DNA of 64,000 nt from an uncultured Hyphomicrobiales bacterium (GCA_903861645.1 CAIOVE010000020.1:1-64000), one strand, 5' to 3'. Numbered from the stretch's first letter, positions 35,571 through 44,982 are shown. Notes: generated by a model from the sequence alone, not told the origin. Numbers and translations: made by a program.

Positions 35571-36053
35571 TCAGGACGAGAACTTGAGCAAGCCTTGCAG
35601 CATGTTTTGCACGAAGCTTGTGTCGCCGCCGGCCGTTGGCGTGGTGCGGTTGTTGAAGTCGACCACCTGACCATCCTCCAGGCCGTAGTTGGCGACGCGC
35701 TCGACGCGCTTCTTGCCGTCGAAGTAGACCGCGAAAATGCGGCGATCCACGACCTGCGGCTTCTGGAACGCCAGCGACTGGGAGGTCTTGCTGGAAATGT
35801 AGTACCACGCGCTGCCGCCGATCGTGGATGTCGTGGAGGGCGAACCAAGCACGACCAGGACCTGCTCGGCCGACGACCCCGTGCGCACCTGCTCCAGCAG
35901 CCGGCTGTCCATGACGTAGCCGGTCTGGAGGTCTCCGTCGTAACCGATGCAGCCGGCAAGGGGCAGGGCCAGCGTGGCCGCGAGAAAGATCGCCTTCAGG
36001 CGCGAGCGCCCGGCGCCCATGGTCTGCGAGTGGGACTTGTTAGCCTGCCGCAT
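35571..36053 (-). CDS. bamE: Outer-membrane assembly lipoprotein BamE (SmpA/OmlA family)
   Basis: 160 residues: a lipoprotein signal with lipobox LAGC near residue 35, then the BamE domain (VRTGSSAEQVLVVLGSPSTTS, AWYYISSKTSQSLAFQKPQVVDR, ...). It helps the BAM complex insert outer-membrane proteins. The ATG at 36051-36053 after AAGGACGG is preferred; a longer frame adds eight residues. Divergent from the bc1-complex chaperone gene, with about 170 bases between. Confidence 0.9.
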   Translation of the reverse strand: MRQANKSHSQTMGAGRSRLKAIFLAATLALPLAGCIGYDGDLQTGYVMDSRLLEQVRTGSSAEQVLVVLGSPSTTSTIGGSAWYYISSKTSQSLAFQKPQVVDRRIFAVYFDGKKRVERVANYGLEDGQVVDFNNRTTPTAGGDTSFVQNMLQGLLKFSS

Positions 36054-36223
36054 CGTCCGTCCGTCCTTCCGCGTCATCCGCCTCGCTCCGCGCGCCGTCG
36101 CCGTCCGCCGACGATGGTTTTTACTTGCATCGGACCCGGTCGTTGCCTAACCCCCGTACCGGGGATTTGCAAGCGCGCCGCGAGGCGACCCCTTCAGGAG
36201 CGCCCGGCGGGCGCGCGGGACGA

Positions 36224-36775
36224 ATGCCTATGATTTTCCGACTGTTTCGCGGCTCGGCCAATCGACGAACGGTGGAAAGACTTCACGGCGATATCGTGGC
36301 GGCCGTGCGTCAGCCGGCGTTTTTTGTCGATTACGCCGTCGCCGACACATTCGATGGCCGGTTTGAATTGCTGGCCCTGCTGTCGACGCTGGTCGTGCGC
36401 CGACTGGCGCGGCTGCCAGCGCCGGGCCCCGATATCGCGCAGGAATTGACCGACAAGGTCTTTCAGAGCCTTGACGACGATCTGCGGGAGATGGGCGTTG
36501 GCGACCTCGCCGTGCCCAAGCGGATCAAGAAACTGGCGGCGGCGCTGCTGGGTCGTCGCAAGGCCTATGACGAGGCGCTGGAGTCATCCGATCCGGCGGC
36601 GCTCGTCGAGGCGCTCGCGCGAAACGTGCACGCCAATGGTCTCGCGCCCGACGATCCCCGGACGCCAAGATTGGGCCGCTATGTCCGCGCCGCCGAAAAC
36701 GCCCTTTCCGTGACGTCGCTGGAAATCTTGATCAACGGGCCGACGCCATTCCCGGCGGCGGCCGACATCGCCTGA
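36224..36775 (+). CDS. Ubiquinol-cytochrome c chaperone family protein (Cbp3-like)
   Basis: 183 residues from the ATG at 36224 (another ATG at 36230). The Cbp3/UQCC1-like domain shows LHGDIVAAVRQPAFFVDYAVADTFDGRFELL, then a helical LVVRRLARL, and DLAVPKRIKKLAAALLGRRKAY. In yeast and mitochondria such proteins help assemble cytochrome b of the bc1 complex, and alphaproteobacterial homologues are presumed to do the same. It is followed 9 bases later by the yceD-type gene. Confidence 0.88.
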   Translation: MPMIFRLFRGSANRRTVERLHGDIVAAVRQPAFFVDYAVADTFDGRFELLALLSTLVVRRLARLPAPGPDIAQELTDKVFQSLDDDLREMGVGDLAVPKRIKKLAAALLGRRKAYDEALESSDPAALVEALARNVHANGLAPDDPRTPRLGRYVRAAENALSVTSLEILINGPTPFPAAADIA

Positions 36776-36784
36776 GGGGGTCAG

Positions 36785-37354
36785 ATGCCATCCCATCCGC
36801 TCGTCGGCGCCGCCGAACCGTTTTCCAGGCCCTTCGATGTCGAGTCCAAGCGCGAATATCCCCTGAAAATGGATATTGCCGCAACGCCCGAGGAATGTCT
36901 GGCGCTGGCCGAGGCGCTTGATATTCCCGCGATCTCGGCCGTCAAGGCGAGTTTCAGGATCGCGCGCGAGCCGCGCGGTCGCTTCATTGTCACCGGCGAG
37001 GTGAGGGCACGCGTGACGCGCGATTGCGTCGTTAGCCTTGAGTCCTTCGGGACGGACGTTGTCGAGCCCGTCGAGGTCGAGTTTTTGCAGGCGCCGGCGC
37101 CATCGCGCCGGGGGCCGGCGGCAATCGCTCGCGAAATCGACCTCGTCGCCGAGGCGGACCCGCCCGAGCCCATCGTCGACGGTCGCATCGATCTGGGCGC
37201 GGTCGCGCGGGAGTTCCTCGCCCTCGGGCTCGATCCCTATCCCAAGAAGCCGGGCGTCGCCTTCGACGAGATCGTGACGCCGGACGAGCCCGCGGCGTCG
37301 CCTTTCGCCGTTCTCGGCCGATTGCGGGGCAAGGGCTCCACCGAAAATGAGTAG
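36785..37354 (+). CDS. YceD/DUF177-family protein
   Basis: 189 residues of the DUF177 family, in which YceD is linked with 23S rRNA and ribosome-associated functions. The conserved segment ARVTRDCVVSLESF appears near residue 75, followed by acidic DLVAEADPPEPIVDG and a LDPYPKKPG ending. In many bacteria it precedes rpmF and plsX; here plsX follows after 102 bases and rpmF is absent from the gap. Ribosome site GGGGG immediately before the ATG at 36785. Confidence 0.9.
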   Translation: MPSHPLVGAAEPFSRPFDVESKREYPLKMDIAATPEECLALAEALDIPAISAVKASFRIAREPRGRFIVTGEVRARVTRDCVVSLESFGTDVVEPVEVEFLQAPAPSRRGPAAIAREIDLVAEADPPEPIVDGRIDLGAVAREFLALGLDPYPKKPGVAFDEIVTPDEPAASPFAVLGRLRGKGSTENE

Positions 37355-37456
37355 CCGGGGGTCCGGCGCCCTTTGCCAGCGCGTCGTCAGGGGCTATGGT
37401 CCGCCGCGCACTGGACAGGGTGGGTCGGCGCCGCGAACGGGAGCGTTCCAGGTTTG

Positions 37457-38536
37457 ATGCCGCAAAAAGTTCGTATCGCGCTGGACGCCATGGGCGGCGA
37501 TATAGGGCCGGCCGTCGTTATTCCCGGCGCGGCCCGCTTTCTCGATCAGCGCCCGGATGTGACATTCGAGCTGTTCGGCGACCAGGCGCAGGTTGGCCCG
37601 TTGCTCGACCAGTTTCCCCGTCTGAAGGCGGCGTCCCGCCTGACCCACACGGCGGTCTGGGTGAAAATGGGCGACAAGCCTAGCCAGGCGTTGCGGCAAG
37701 GTCGCCGCGTCTCCTCGATGTGGCTGGCGCTCGACGCCGTGAAGAAGGGCGACGCCGATGTCGCCGTCTCCGCCGGCAACACGGGCGCGTTGATGGCCAT
37801 GTCGAAATTTTGCCTGCGCACCATGGCGCAGATCGACCGGCCCGCCATCGCCGGCGTCTGGCCGACCTTGCGAGGCCAATCGATCGTGCTTGATGTTGGC
37901 GCGAGCATCGGCGCGGACGCCGGCCATTATGTCGATCTGTCGGTGATGGGCGCGGCCATGGCGAGCGTCATCCTCGGCGTCGAGAAGCCGACCGTCGGCC
38001 TGCTCAATGTCGGCGTCGAGGAGATCAAGGGCATCGAGGAGGTCAAGGCCGCCGGCCGGTTGCTCCGCGAACTCGACAGTCCCGCGCTCAGCTATCACGG
38101 TTTCGTCGAGGGCGACGATATCGGCAAGGGCGTCGTCGATGTGGTGGTGACCGAGGGATTCACCGGCAATATCGCGCTCAAGACCGCCGAGGGCACGGCG
38201 CGCCAGCTCGCCACGATTCTGCGGGAGGCCATGAGTTCCTCGCTGATGGCGAAAATCGGCTATCTGTTCGCGCGCTCGGCCTTCGCCACGCTGCGCGAGA
38301 AGATGGACCCGCGCCGCGTCAACGGCGGCGTTTTTCTGGGCCTGGACGGCATCGTTATCAAGAGCCACGGCGGCGCGGACGCCATTGGCTTTTGCGGCGC
38401 GATCGAAACCGGATACCAGATGGTCCGTCACGAACTGCTCCATCGAATCCGCGACGCCCTGGCGCATGCGCAGGAAGCGCGATTGGGCGCCGCTTCCGCC
38501 CCGGTCGCCGAACCGTCCGCAACCGAAACCCATTGA
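37457..38536 (+). CDS. plsX: Phosphate acyltransferase PlsX
   Basis: 359 residues; makes acyl-phosphate from acyl-ACP for phospholipid synthesis. The N-terminus [11 protein letters not shown] and the [11 protein letters not shown] segment near residue 100 are typical, as is [11 protein letters not shown] near 215. The ATG at 37457 follows CAGG and is the first that starts at the conserved domain. It begins a plsX-fabH-ihfA-merR order widespread in alphaproteobacteria. Confidence 0.96.
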   Translation: MPQKVRIALDAMGGDIGPAVVIPGAARFLDQRPDVTFELFGDQAQVGPLLDQFPRLKAASRLTHTAVWVKMGDKPSQALRQGRRVSSMWLALDAVKKGDADVAVSAGNTGALMAMSKFCLRTMAQIDRPAIAGVWPTLRGQSIVLDVGASIGADAGHYVDLSVMGAAMASVILGVEKPTVGLLNVGVEEIKGIEEVKAAGRLLRELDSPALSYHGFVEGDDIGKGVVDVVVTEGFTGNIALKTAEGTARQLATILREAMSSSLMAKIGYLFARSAFATLREKMDPRRVNGGVFLGLDGIVIKSHGGADAIGFCGAIETGYQMVRHELLHRIRDALAHAQEARLGAASAPVAEPSATETH

Positions 38537-38549
38537 ACGGAAACAGGCT

Positions 38550-39530
38550 TTGACTTTGCAGACCCCAAACATCCGATCCGTTGTCGTGGGCGTGGGCTCC
38601 TGCCTGCCGGAGCGCAAGGTCTCGAACGCCGATCTGGCGGCCATGGTCGACACGTCGGATGAGTGGATTGTGCAGCGCACGGGCATACGAACGCGCCACA
38701 TCGCCGGGCCGGGCGAAACAACCTCGACGCTCGCGACCCGCGCCGCCGAACGGGCCATCGCGGCCGCGGGCCTGCAACCTTCGGACATCGACCTCATCGT
38801 GCTGGCGACCTCGACGCCCGATTATACCTTCCCGGCGGCCGCGACGCAGGTGCAAGCGGCGCTGGGAATCACCCACGGCGTCGCGTTTGACCTGCAGGCC
38901 GTCTGCTCCGGTTTCGTCTTCGCGGTCTCCACGGCCGACAAGTTCCTGACGTCGGGGTCGCATAAACGCGCGCTGGTCATTGGCGCCGAGACGTTTTCGC
39001 GCATTCTCGACTGGGAAGACCGCACGACCTGCGTGCTGTTCGGCGATGGCGCCGGCGCCATCGTGCTGGAGGCGCGGGGGGACGACAGCGGTCGGGGCGT
39101 GCTCGCGTCGCGGCTGCGGTCGGATGGTCGCCATCGCGCCAAGCTTTATGTGGATGGCGGCCCGTCCACCACCCAGACCGTGGGCCATTTGCGCATGTCG
39201 GGCCGCGAGGTATTCAAGCACGCGGTTGGCATGGTGACCGACGTGATGACCGATGTGTTCAACGACACCGGCACGTCGGCCGCCGATCTCGACTGGTTCG
39301 TGCCGCATCAGGCCAACGAACGCATCATCGACGCCTCGGCGGACAAGCTCGGCATCCCCTTGAGTAAAATCATCAAGACAGTGTCAATGCATGGCAACAC
39401 ATCCGCCGCGTCCATTCCGCTGGCCCTGGCGACGGGCGTGGCCGATGGCCGCATCAAGCCCGGACAACTCGTCATGATCGAGGCGATGGGCGGCGGATTT
39501 ACATGGGGATCGGCGCTGATCCGTTGGTAG
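38550..39530 (+). CDS. fabH: Beta-ketoacyl-ACP synthase III
   Basis: 326 residues; condenses acetyl-CoA and malonyl-ACP to start fatty acid synthesis. The catalytic Cys is in [11 protein letters not shown] near residue 112, with the His in PHQANERI and Asn in [11 protein letters not shown]. There is no ATG between the plsX stop and the conserved start (residues [17 protein letters not shown]), so a TTG at 38550 (or 38556) must be used. It lies 13 bases after plsX. Confidence 0.95.
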   Translation: MTLQTPNIRSVVVGVGSCLPERKVSNADLAAMVDTSDEWIVQRTGIRTRHIAGPGETTSTLATRAAERAIAAAGLQPSDIDLIVLATSTPDYTFPAAATQVQAALGITHGVAFDLQAVCSGFVFAVSTADKFLTSGSHKRALVIGAETFSRILDWEDRTTCVLFGDGAGAIVLEARGDDSGRGVLASRLRSDGRHRAKLYVDGGPSTTQTVGHLRMSGREVFKHAVGMVTDVMTDVFNDTGTSAADLDWFVPHQANERIIDASADKLGIPLSKIIKTVSMHGNTSAASIPLALATGVADGRIKPGQLVMIEAMGGGFTWGSALIRW

Positions 39531-39658
39531 TGATCGCCTGTAAGACAGCCTTGCCTTTGAACGCCACTTGTTCTAAAAGTTATGTATCTTGCGTAAATTG
39601 TTGTGTTGATGCTCTTTTTGCCAAAATCTGGTTATAAATTTTATCCTTGAGTTTGCCC

Positions 39659-39994
39659 ATGTCATCCGAAAGCTCGAAAGACCCGGACCAAAAAACCGTC
39701 ACTCGCGCCGATCTGGCGGACGCGGTCTACGAACGCGTGGGTTTGTCTCGCGCGGAATCCTCTGAATTCGTTGAAATCTTTCTTCGCGAAATTTCGGACG
39801 CGGTCGCTCGCGGCGAAAATGTCAAGTTGTCTTCCTTCGGTTCGTTTGTCGTGCGCTCAAAGGGCGAGCGCATCGGGCGCAACCCCAAGACGGGGATCGA
39901 GGTTCCGATCACGCCGCGCCGGGTGATGGTGTTCAAGCCTTCCAACAAGCTGAAGGCGAGGATCAATCACCTCGAGGAACCCGAGGACGACTGA
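39659..39994 (+). CDS. ihfA: Integration host factor subunit alpha
   Basis: 111 residues of the HU/IHF fold: [43 protein letters not shown], and the late [16 protein letters not shown]. The Gly-Arg-Asn-Pro DNA-wedge motif (GRNPKTG) is intact. The ATG at 39659 is preferred to the TTG at 39647. An AT-rich 128-base leader separates it from fabH, suggesting its own promoter. Confidence 0.94.
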   Translation: MSSESSKDPDQKTVTRADLADAVYERVGLSRAESSEFVEIFLREISDAVARGENVKLSSFGSFVVRSKGERIGRNPKTGIEVPITPRRVMVFKPSNKLKARINHLEEPEDD

Positions 39995-40081
39995 GTCCTG
40001 TCCACTGGTTGATGCGTTCACGGGCGCCGCATTCTGCTAGACTGACGGGATTCGATCCGTTCATCCAGGATGTCCACGACC

Positions 40082-40495
40082 ATGGAAAAGAGCGAGGACG
40101 CCTTCCGCACCATCAGCGAGGCCGCCGAGGAACTCAAGGTTCCCCAGCACGTGCTTCGTTTTTGGGAGACGCGCTTCACGCAAATCCGCCCCATGAAGCG
40201 CGGCGGCGGGCGCCGTTACTATCGTCCCGCCGACATGGCTTTGCTGCATGCGATCCGGTCGCTTCTCTATGGAGAAGGCTATACGATCAAGGGCGTTCAG
40301 CGCATCCTGAAGGAGCAGGGGGCCAAGGCCGTGATCGCGGGCGCGGCGACGCCCGGTTCGATGCCGCCGCCGGCCGAGGATATCGATTCGGCGCAACCGG
40401 AAATGGGCGTGGCCGTGGATATGGCCGCGTTGCGCGCGGCGCTCGCCGATCTCGACGCTGCGCATCGCGCCTTGCTCGCGGCGCGGCTCGATTAG
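40082..40495 (+). CDS. MerR-family transcriptional regulator
   Basis: 137 residues: a MerR-type winged helix ([55 protein letters not shown]), then an Ala-rich tail with no Cys-rich effector loop. This is the IHF-neighbour MerR homologue common in alphaproteobacteria. The ATG at 40070 could add four residues. It ends before tRNA-Pro. Target and effector unknown. Confidence 0.88.
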   Translation: MEKSEDAFRTISEAAEELKVPQHVLRFWETRFTQIRPMKRGGGRRYYRPADMALLHAIRSLLYGEGYTIKGVQRILKEQGAKAVIAGAATPGSMPPPAEDIDSAQPEMGVAVDMAALRAALADLDAAHRALLAARLD

Positions 40496-40592
40496 CGCGC
40501 TCGGGTTGGCCGCGTGAATTTGCGGAATTGCGCGATTAATCCGACCGCGCGCGGTTGCGCCAGGCGCCGCCCTTCTCTATAAGCCGCTTCGT

Positions 40593-40670
40593 CGGAGTGT
40601 AGCGCAGCCCGGTTAGCGCACTAGTCTGGGGGACTAGGGGTCGTGGGTTCGAATCCCGCCACTCCGACCA
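40593..40670 (+). tRNA. tRNA-Pro(GGG)
   Basis: A complete cloverleaf: acceptor stem CGGAGTG/CACTCCG, D-arm with GCGCAGCCCGGTTAGCGC, anticodon arm CTAGT/ACTAG around loop CTGGGGG (anticodon GGG at 40628-40630), T-arm GTGGGTTCGAATCCCGC, and an encoded CCA end. Confidence 0.95.
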
Positions 40671-40955
40671 TTAAATCAAGGACTTAGGCCGCTAACCGCC
40701 AAGTTCTGCCGTGCCGCCGCTCAAGCGGTCGCGATGGTCCCGGATCCTTGCCGAGACACCCTGTTCCTTCCTCCCCATGAATGAAACGCGGATGCGCCGA
40801 GACAGGGCGTCTCTGGCCGCGTAATTCCGCGTGTCCATGCGTTCTCGCGAATGCGGGTTACGCGGCCATGGCGTCCGCTCTGGCGCGTTGAACGAGCCGT
40901 CGCGAGTCGCGACTCTTGTATTGGGACTGTCATATATTTCGATTAATCTGGAATC
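40671..40955. other. Intergenic region with no gene
   Basis: 285 bases between tRNA-Pro and arsR. No frame here shows coding character. The last 40 bases (TCATATATTTCGATTAAT) are AT-rich and probably hold the arsR promoter and operator. Confidence 0.5.
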
Positions 40956-41312
40956 ATGGATTTATCGGAAATCGTCGCCGCTCTCGCCGCCCTTGCCCAG
41001 CCAACCCGGCTTGAGACATTCCGCTTGCTGGTCGCTCGGGAGCCCGAGGGCGTCCCGGCGGGCGAAATCGCGCGCGCCATGGAAGTCCCGGCCAACACCA
41101 TGTCATCGCATCTGGCGATCCTGGCGCGCACAGGGCTGGTTATGGGCGCGCGACATGGCCGAACGATCACCTACCGCGCCAATCTGGATCGTTTTCGCGC
41201 GATGACGCTGTTCCTTCTGAAGGATTGTTGCGGCGGTCGCCCCGATGTCTGCGCGCCGCTGATCGCTGATTTGCCCCCCTATTGTCCCGCAAAGGAGCCC
41301 GTTCATGAATGA
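40956..41312 (+). CDS. arsR: ArsR-family arsenical repressor
   Basis: 118 residues: an ArsR winged helix (ALAALAQPTRLETFRLLV, VPANTMSSHLAILARTGLVMGARHGRTITYRAN). Cysteines lie in the C-terminal part (KDCCGGRPDVCAPL), suitable for As(III) binding. It would repress its own operon and be released by arsenite or antimonite. The stop overlaps the arsC start by 8 bases, so arsR-arsC-aquaporin is one operon. Confidence 0.9.
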   Translation: MDLSEIVAALAALAQPTRLETFRLLVAREPEGVPAGEIARAMEVPANTMSSHLAILARTGLVMGARHGRTITYRANLDRFRAMTLFLLKDCCGGRPDVCAPLIADLPPYCPAKEPVHE

Positions 41313-41832
41313 CCCGGTCTACAACGTCCTGTTCCTTTGCACGGGCAACACCGCCCGCTCGGTGATGGCGGAAGGCATCTTGCGCAAGCTCGGGGCCGGA
41401 CGCTTCAACGCTTTCTCGGCGGGCAGTCAGCCCAAGGGCGTGGTGAACCCCTTCGCCATCAAGGCGCTGGAGATGTTCGACTGTCCGACCGACGGCTATC
41501 GTTCAAAGAGCTGGGAAGAGTTCGCGACGCCCGCCGCGCCGAAAATGGATTTCGTCTTCACGGTCTGCGACAGCGCGGCTGGCGAGACCTGCCCGGTCTG
41601 GCCGGGCCAGCCCATGACCGCCCATTGGGGCATCGAGGATCCCGCCGCCGTCGAGGGAACCGACATCGAGAAGCAGCGCGCCTTCAACGAGGCTTTCCGC
41701 TACCTGCGCAACCGCATCGCCGCTTTCACGTCCTTGCCCATGAAAAGCATCGGGTCGCTGGCGCTGTCGGCGAAGCTTAGGGACATCGGCCAAATGGACG
41801 GCTCGACGTCAACATCGGCGAAGGCGGGATGA
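41305..41832 (+). CDS. arsC: Arsenate reductase, low-molecular-weight phosphatase type
   Basis: 175 residues with the P-loop CTGNTARS (CX5R) near the N-terminus and further cysteines in MFDCPTDGYRSKSW and FTVCDSAAGETCPVWPG for the disulfide cascade, as in thioredoxin-coupled ArsC. It reduces arsenate to arsenite. It overlaps the aquaporin gene by 4 bases (ATGA). Confidence 0.93.
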   Translation: MNDPVYNVLFLCTGNTARSVMAEGILRKLGAGRFNAFSAGSQPKGVVNPFAIKALEMFDCPTDGYRSKSWEEFATPAAPKMDFVFTVCDSAAGETCPVWPGQPMTAHWGIEDPAAVEGTDIEKQRAFNEAFRYLRNRIAAFTSLPMKSIGSLALSAKLRDIGQMDGSTSTSAKAG

Positions 41833-42506
41833 TGGCTGCGTTCGATCTGCCGCGTCGTCTCGCCGCCGAGTTTATCGGCGCCGCGATGCTAGTCGCGACG
41901 GTCGTCGGCTCCGGCGTCATGGCGACGAACCTCACGCGCGATATTGGCCTTCAGCTTCTTGGCAATACATTGCCGACTGGCGCGATCCTCGTCGTGCTGA
42001 TCACGATTTTCGGACCGATTTCCGGCGCGCATTTCAATCCGGCCGTATCGCTGGTGTTCATGGCGCGGGGCGATCTGTCGCGTCGCGACGCGGCCCTCTA
42101 CACCATGGCGCAAGTCGCCGGCGGTCTGGCGGGCACATTGATCGCACATGTGATGTTTGACCTGCCGGTCCTGCAACTGTCGGCCAAGGTCCGCACGGGC
42201 GGCCCGCAATGGTTCGCCGAGGGCGTCGCGACGTTCGGACTGGTCATGACAATCCTCGCCGGGCTGCGCTTCCAGAAGACGGCGATCCCATGGCTTGTCG
42301 GCCTCTACATCATGGCCGCCTACTGGTTCACCGCGTCGACGTCCTTCGCCAATCCCGCGGTGGCCATCGCGCGCTCGCTGACCGACACTTTCTCGGGCAT
42401 CCGACCCGTCGATCTGCCGGCCTTCATCGTCGCGCAGTTGGCCGGGGCCGCCGTCGCCATGGCCTGTTGCCGCTGGTTGCTCGCGCCGAGCGAGCCGGCG
42501 CGATAG
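41829..42506 (+). CDS. MIP-family channel, AqpS-like
   Basis: 225 residues, six membrane helices, with two NPA boxes: HFNPAVS near residue 75 and [11 protein letters not shown] near 180 (with the selectivity-filter Arg after the second). It belongs to the aquaporin/aquaglyceroporin family. In Sinorhizobium an equivalent gene (aqpS) in the ars operon lets arsenite leave the cell, replacing ArsB or Acr3; no arsB or acr3 is present here, so the same role is inferred. Confidence 0.9.
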   Translation: MMAAFDLPRRLAAEFIGAAMLVATVVGSGVMATNLTRDIGLQLLGNTLPTGAILVVLITIFGPISGAHFNPAVSLVFMARGDLSRRDAALYTMAQVAGGLAGTLIAHVMFDLPVLQLSAKVRTGGPQWFAEGVATFGLVMTILAGLRFQKTAIPWLVGLYIMAAYWFTASTSFANPAVAIARSLTDTFSGIRPVDLPAFIVAQLAGAAVAMACCRWLLAPSEPAR

Positions 42507-42571
42507 AGCCGACGCGCGATCCACGGCGATCAAGTTGCGTTGACACATTTATCCATGGATACTGCCGCAAC

Positions 42572-42589
42572 TGACAAGATTGCTTAACA
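42572..42589. promoter_or_regulatory. PpsR-like box candidate upstream of bciB
   Basis: TGACAAGATTGCTTAACA fits TGT-N12-ACA with one mismatch (TGA for TGT). It lies 20 bases upstream of the bciB start. Nearby are TTGACA (42540-42545) and a perfect 12-bp palindrome TATCCATGGATA (42550-42561). Single boxes like this can occur by chance. Confidence 0.35.
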
Positions 42590-42608
42590 CGTCAGCGCGA
42601 GAGCGCCC

Positions 42609-43856
42609 TTGGAAACGCCGTCGAAGGTCACGCCGCCGCTCTGGACGCCCGCGATTGGCGCGGCTTCACCGCGAACGCTGTGCACGGACTGCGGCGTTTC
42701 CCGGACGGATGATCCCGGTCGATGTGGTCGCGCCTGTCAGTTCATCAAGCCTGATTACGAGAGGCTGGAAAAGCGAGTTCATGGCCGCGCGCGCGACGCG
42801 GCGCGGAGCGATGAACTGTTTTTCGGCCCGTTCCGGCGCATGCTGCGCGCGTCGCTGGCAAAGCCGCTCCCCGGCGCCCAATGGACAGGGATCACCACCC
42901 GCCTCGCCGAGCGGTTGCTGGAGACTGGCGCGGTGGACGCCGTGCTCGCCATGGCGCCCGACGCGAACGATCGCTGGCGACCCGTGCCGGTGCTGGTGAC
43001 ACGGCCGGAGGACATGGCGCGGTGTCGCGGCATGCGCATGGGCTACGCGCCGCTGCTGTCATTGCTGGAGCCCGCGCGCGCGGCTGGCTATCGCAGGATC
43101 GCGGTGATCGGCATTCCCTGTCAGGTCTATGCCTTGCGCGCGCTTGAGGCCGAGCTTGGCTTTGAACGGATTTACGTCGTGGGGACGCCCTGTTCCGACA
43201 ATACGACCACGGAGCGGTTCCACGAATTTCTTGGTCTGCTCGCGGATGATCCCGATACGATCGCGTATCTCGAGTTTCGCGCGGACTACCACGTGGAGTT
43301 GCGGTTCAACGATGGGCGAAAAAAAGAAATTCCGTTCCTTCAATTGCCGCTTTCGCGGTTGCCGCCTGATTTTTTCCCGCTCACCTGCCGGACCTGCGTC
43401 GATTACACCAATGTTCTCGCCGATATCACCGTTGGCTACATGGGCGGTCAGGGTGAACAATGGTTGCTTGTGCGTAACGAGCGCGGCGAGGAACTGCTGA
43501 AATTGCTGGGCGATGAGGTCCGCGTCGCGGCGCCGGGAAGCGCGGGCAGGCGCCAGGGCGCGGTGAAGGGGTTCAAGGCCAATGTGGAGCGCGCGGCGGG
43601 CGGTCTGCCATTACGGCGGATGCCCGACTGGTTGCGCCCCATCGTGGGATGGCTGATGCCGCGCGTTGGACCGCGGGGTCTCGAATTCGCGCGCGCCCGC
43701 GTCGAAATGAAGGCTGTTGAAACCATCCTGCATTTGCGTCGCGAGGCGCCTCGGAAGGCGCGCGCCATGGTGCCGGATCATGTCTGGAAGCTTGTTGAGC
43801 CCTACGGTCTCGCGCGTCGTCCGGATGAAGCGCCACGCATGGGGGATCGACGATGA
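42609..43856 (+). CDS. bciB: Ferredoxin-dependent 8-vinyl reductase BciB (F420-hydrogenase beta-like)
   Basis: 415 residues of the FrhB-type family. Two iron-sulfur motifs are seen: CTDCGV...CGRAC near residues 24-45 and CRTCVDYTN near 260. A domain with GIPCQVYALRALE lies near residue 160. BciB reduces the C8 vinyl group of divinyl (proto)chlorophyllide using reduced ferredoxin; its position directly before bchG supports that role over a hydrogenase subunit. It starts at TTG 42609 after a purine-rich site. Many purple bacteria use the unrelated NADPH-dependent BciA instead. Confidence 0.87.
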   Translation: METPSKVTPPLWTPAIGAASPRTLCTDCGVSRTDDPGRCGRACQFIKPDYERLEKRVHGRARDAARSDELFFGPFRRMLRASLAKPLPGAQWTGITTRLAERLLETGAVDAVLAMAPDANDRWRPVPVLVTRPEDMARCRGMRMGYAPLLSLLEPARAAGYRRIAVIGIPCQVYALRALEAELGFERIYVVGTPCSDNTTTERFHEFLGLLADDPDTIAYLEFRADYHVELRFNDGRKKEIPFLQLPLSRLPPDFFPLTCRTCVDYTNVLADITVGYMGGQGEQWLLVRNERGEELLKLLGDEVRVAAPGSAGRRQGAVKGFKANVERAAGGLPLRRMPDWLRPIVGWLMPRVGPRGLEFARARVEMKAVETILHLRREAPRKARAMVPDHVWKLVEPYGLARRPDEAPRMGDRR

Positions 43857-43932
43857 ACGCCGCGCCGCCAGACCCGGCCTTTTCGCCATTTTATTGTATC
43901 CATTGGCGTCCGCGCCATTTCCGGGGGTGTTC

Positions 43933-44820
43933 ATGTTGACGCGGGCTCGGTCATATCCGGCCGCCTCGGCGGTTCTCGAATTGCTCAAGCCGATCACGTG
44001 GTTCCCGCCCATGTGGGCGTTCGCCTGCGGCGTTGTCGCGTCGGGCGTTTCCATCGGCGAACGATGGCCGACCGCGCTTGTAGGCGTGCTGTTGGCTGGA
44101 CCGCTCGTATGCGCGATGAGTCAGGCGGTCAACGACTGGTACGATCGCGACGTGGACGCCATCAACGAGCCCGATCGGCCAATACCCTCGGGCCGAATAC
44201 CCGGCAAATGGGGCTATTACATCGCCGTTGCGTGGACGATCCTTTCGTTGCTCGTGGCCGCCGCGCTGGGCCGCTGGGTGCTGATCGCCGCGCTCGTGGG
44301 CGTGGCGTTGGCGTGGGCCTACAGCGCGCCGCCGCCACGGCTGAAACGCAACGGCTGGTGGGGCAACGCGGCCTGCGGCTTTTCCTATGAAGGGCTTGCC
44401 TGGATTACCGGCGGCGCGGTCATGCTGGGCGGCGCCTTGCCCGCGGCCAGTTCCATCGTGCTGGCGTTGCTGTACAGCCTTGGCGCCCATGGCATCATGA
44501 CCCTGAACGATTTCAAGTCGATCCGCGGCGACAGCCAGATGGGCGTCGACTCCCTGCCGGTCCTGCTCGGCCCGGATGGCGCGGCGAAGGTCGCGTGTGG
44601 CGTCATGGCCGCGCCTCAGGTCGTGGTGATCGCGCTGCTGATCGGGTGGGGACGTCCCGTTCAGGCCGGCGTCGTGGGATTGCTGCTGCTCGGCCAATTC
44701 GCGATGATGAAGCGGTTTCTGAAGGCGCCGGTTGAGCAGGCGCTCTGGTATAGCGGTTTCGGCGTGCCGCTCTATGTGCTGGGCATGATGGCGGCGGCCT
44801 TCGCGATCAGGACGCTCTGA
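43933..44820 (+). CDS. bchG: Bacteriochlorophyll synthase (prenyltransferase) BchG
   Basis: 295 residues, UbiA-type membrane prenyltransferase with eight or nine helices. It attaches geranylgeranyl or phytyl to bacteriochlorophyllide a. The first Asp-rich motif reads NDWYDRDVDAINEPDRP near residue 70 and the second NDFKSIRGDSQMGVDSLP near 190. The ATG at 43933 after GGGGG is chosen; the open frame upstream overlaps bciB. 76 bases separate bciB and bchG. Confidence 0.95.
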   Translation: MLTRARSYPAASAVLELLKPITWFPPMWAFACGVVASGVSIGERWPTALVGVLLAGPLVCAMSQAVNDWYDRDVDAINEPDRPIPSGRIPGKWGYYIAVAWTILSLLVAAALGRWVLIAALVGVALAWAYSAPPPRLKRNGWWGNAACGFSYEGLAWITGGAVMLGGALPAASSIVLALLYSLGAHGIMTLNDFKSIRGDSQMGVDSLPVLLGPDGAAKVACGVMAAPQVVVIALLIGWGRPVQAGVVGLLLLGQFAMMKRFLKAPVEQALWYSGFGVPLYVLGMMAAAFAIRTL

Positions 44821-44907
44821 GATCGGGCGAATATTCAGGCATATCCCGCGCGCCCGACGCCGGAGCCGGCGCATGGACGCCGTGGCGCCGATATTCCGGT
44901 GGTTTCT

Positions 44908-44925
44908 TGTAAAATGTTGTTGACA
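44908..44925. promoter_or_regulatory. PpsR box (TGT-N12-ACA) upstream of ppsR1
   Basis: TGT at 44908-44910, 12 bases, ACA at 44923-44925: an exact match to the TGT-N12-ACA core, with G before ACA as in the TGTcN10gACA consensus. It lies 57 bases upstream of the ppsR1 ATG, a position suited to autorepression. TTGACA inside it could be a -35 element. Confidence 0.55.
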
Positions 44926-44982
44926 GGCGCCCGTGTCGGCACCACGTGTGTCTTGCGGGATTGCATCCCCTCTGGAAGTCAG

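Noticed and set aside
37355-37456. rpmF between yceD and plsX
   Set aside because: The gap of 102 bases has no frame with the L32 Cys motifs and is too short.
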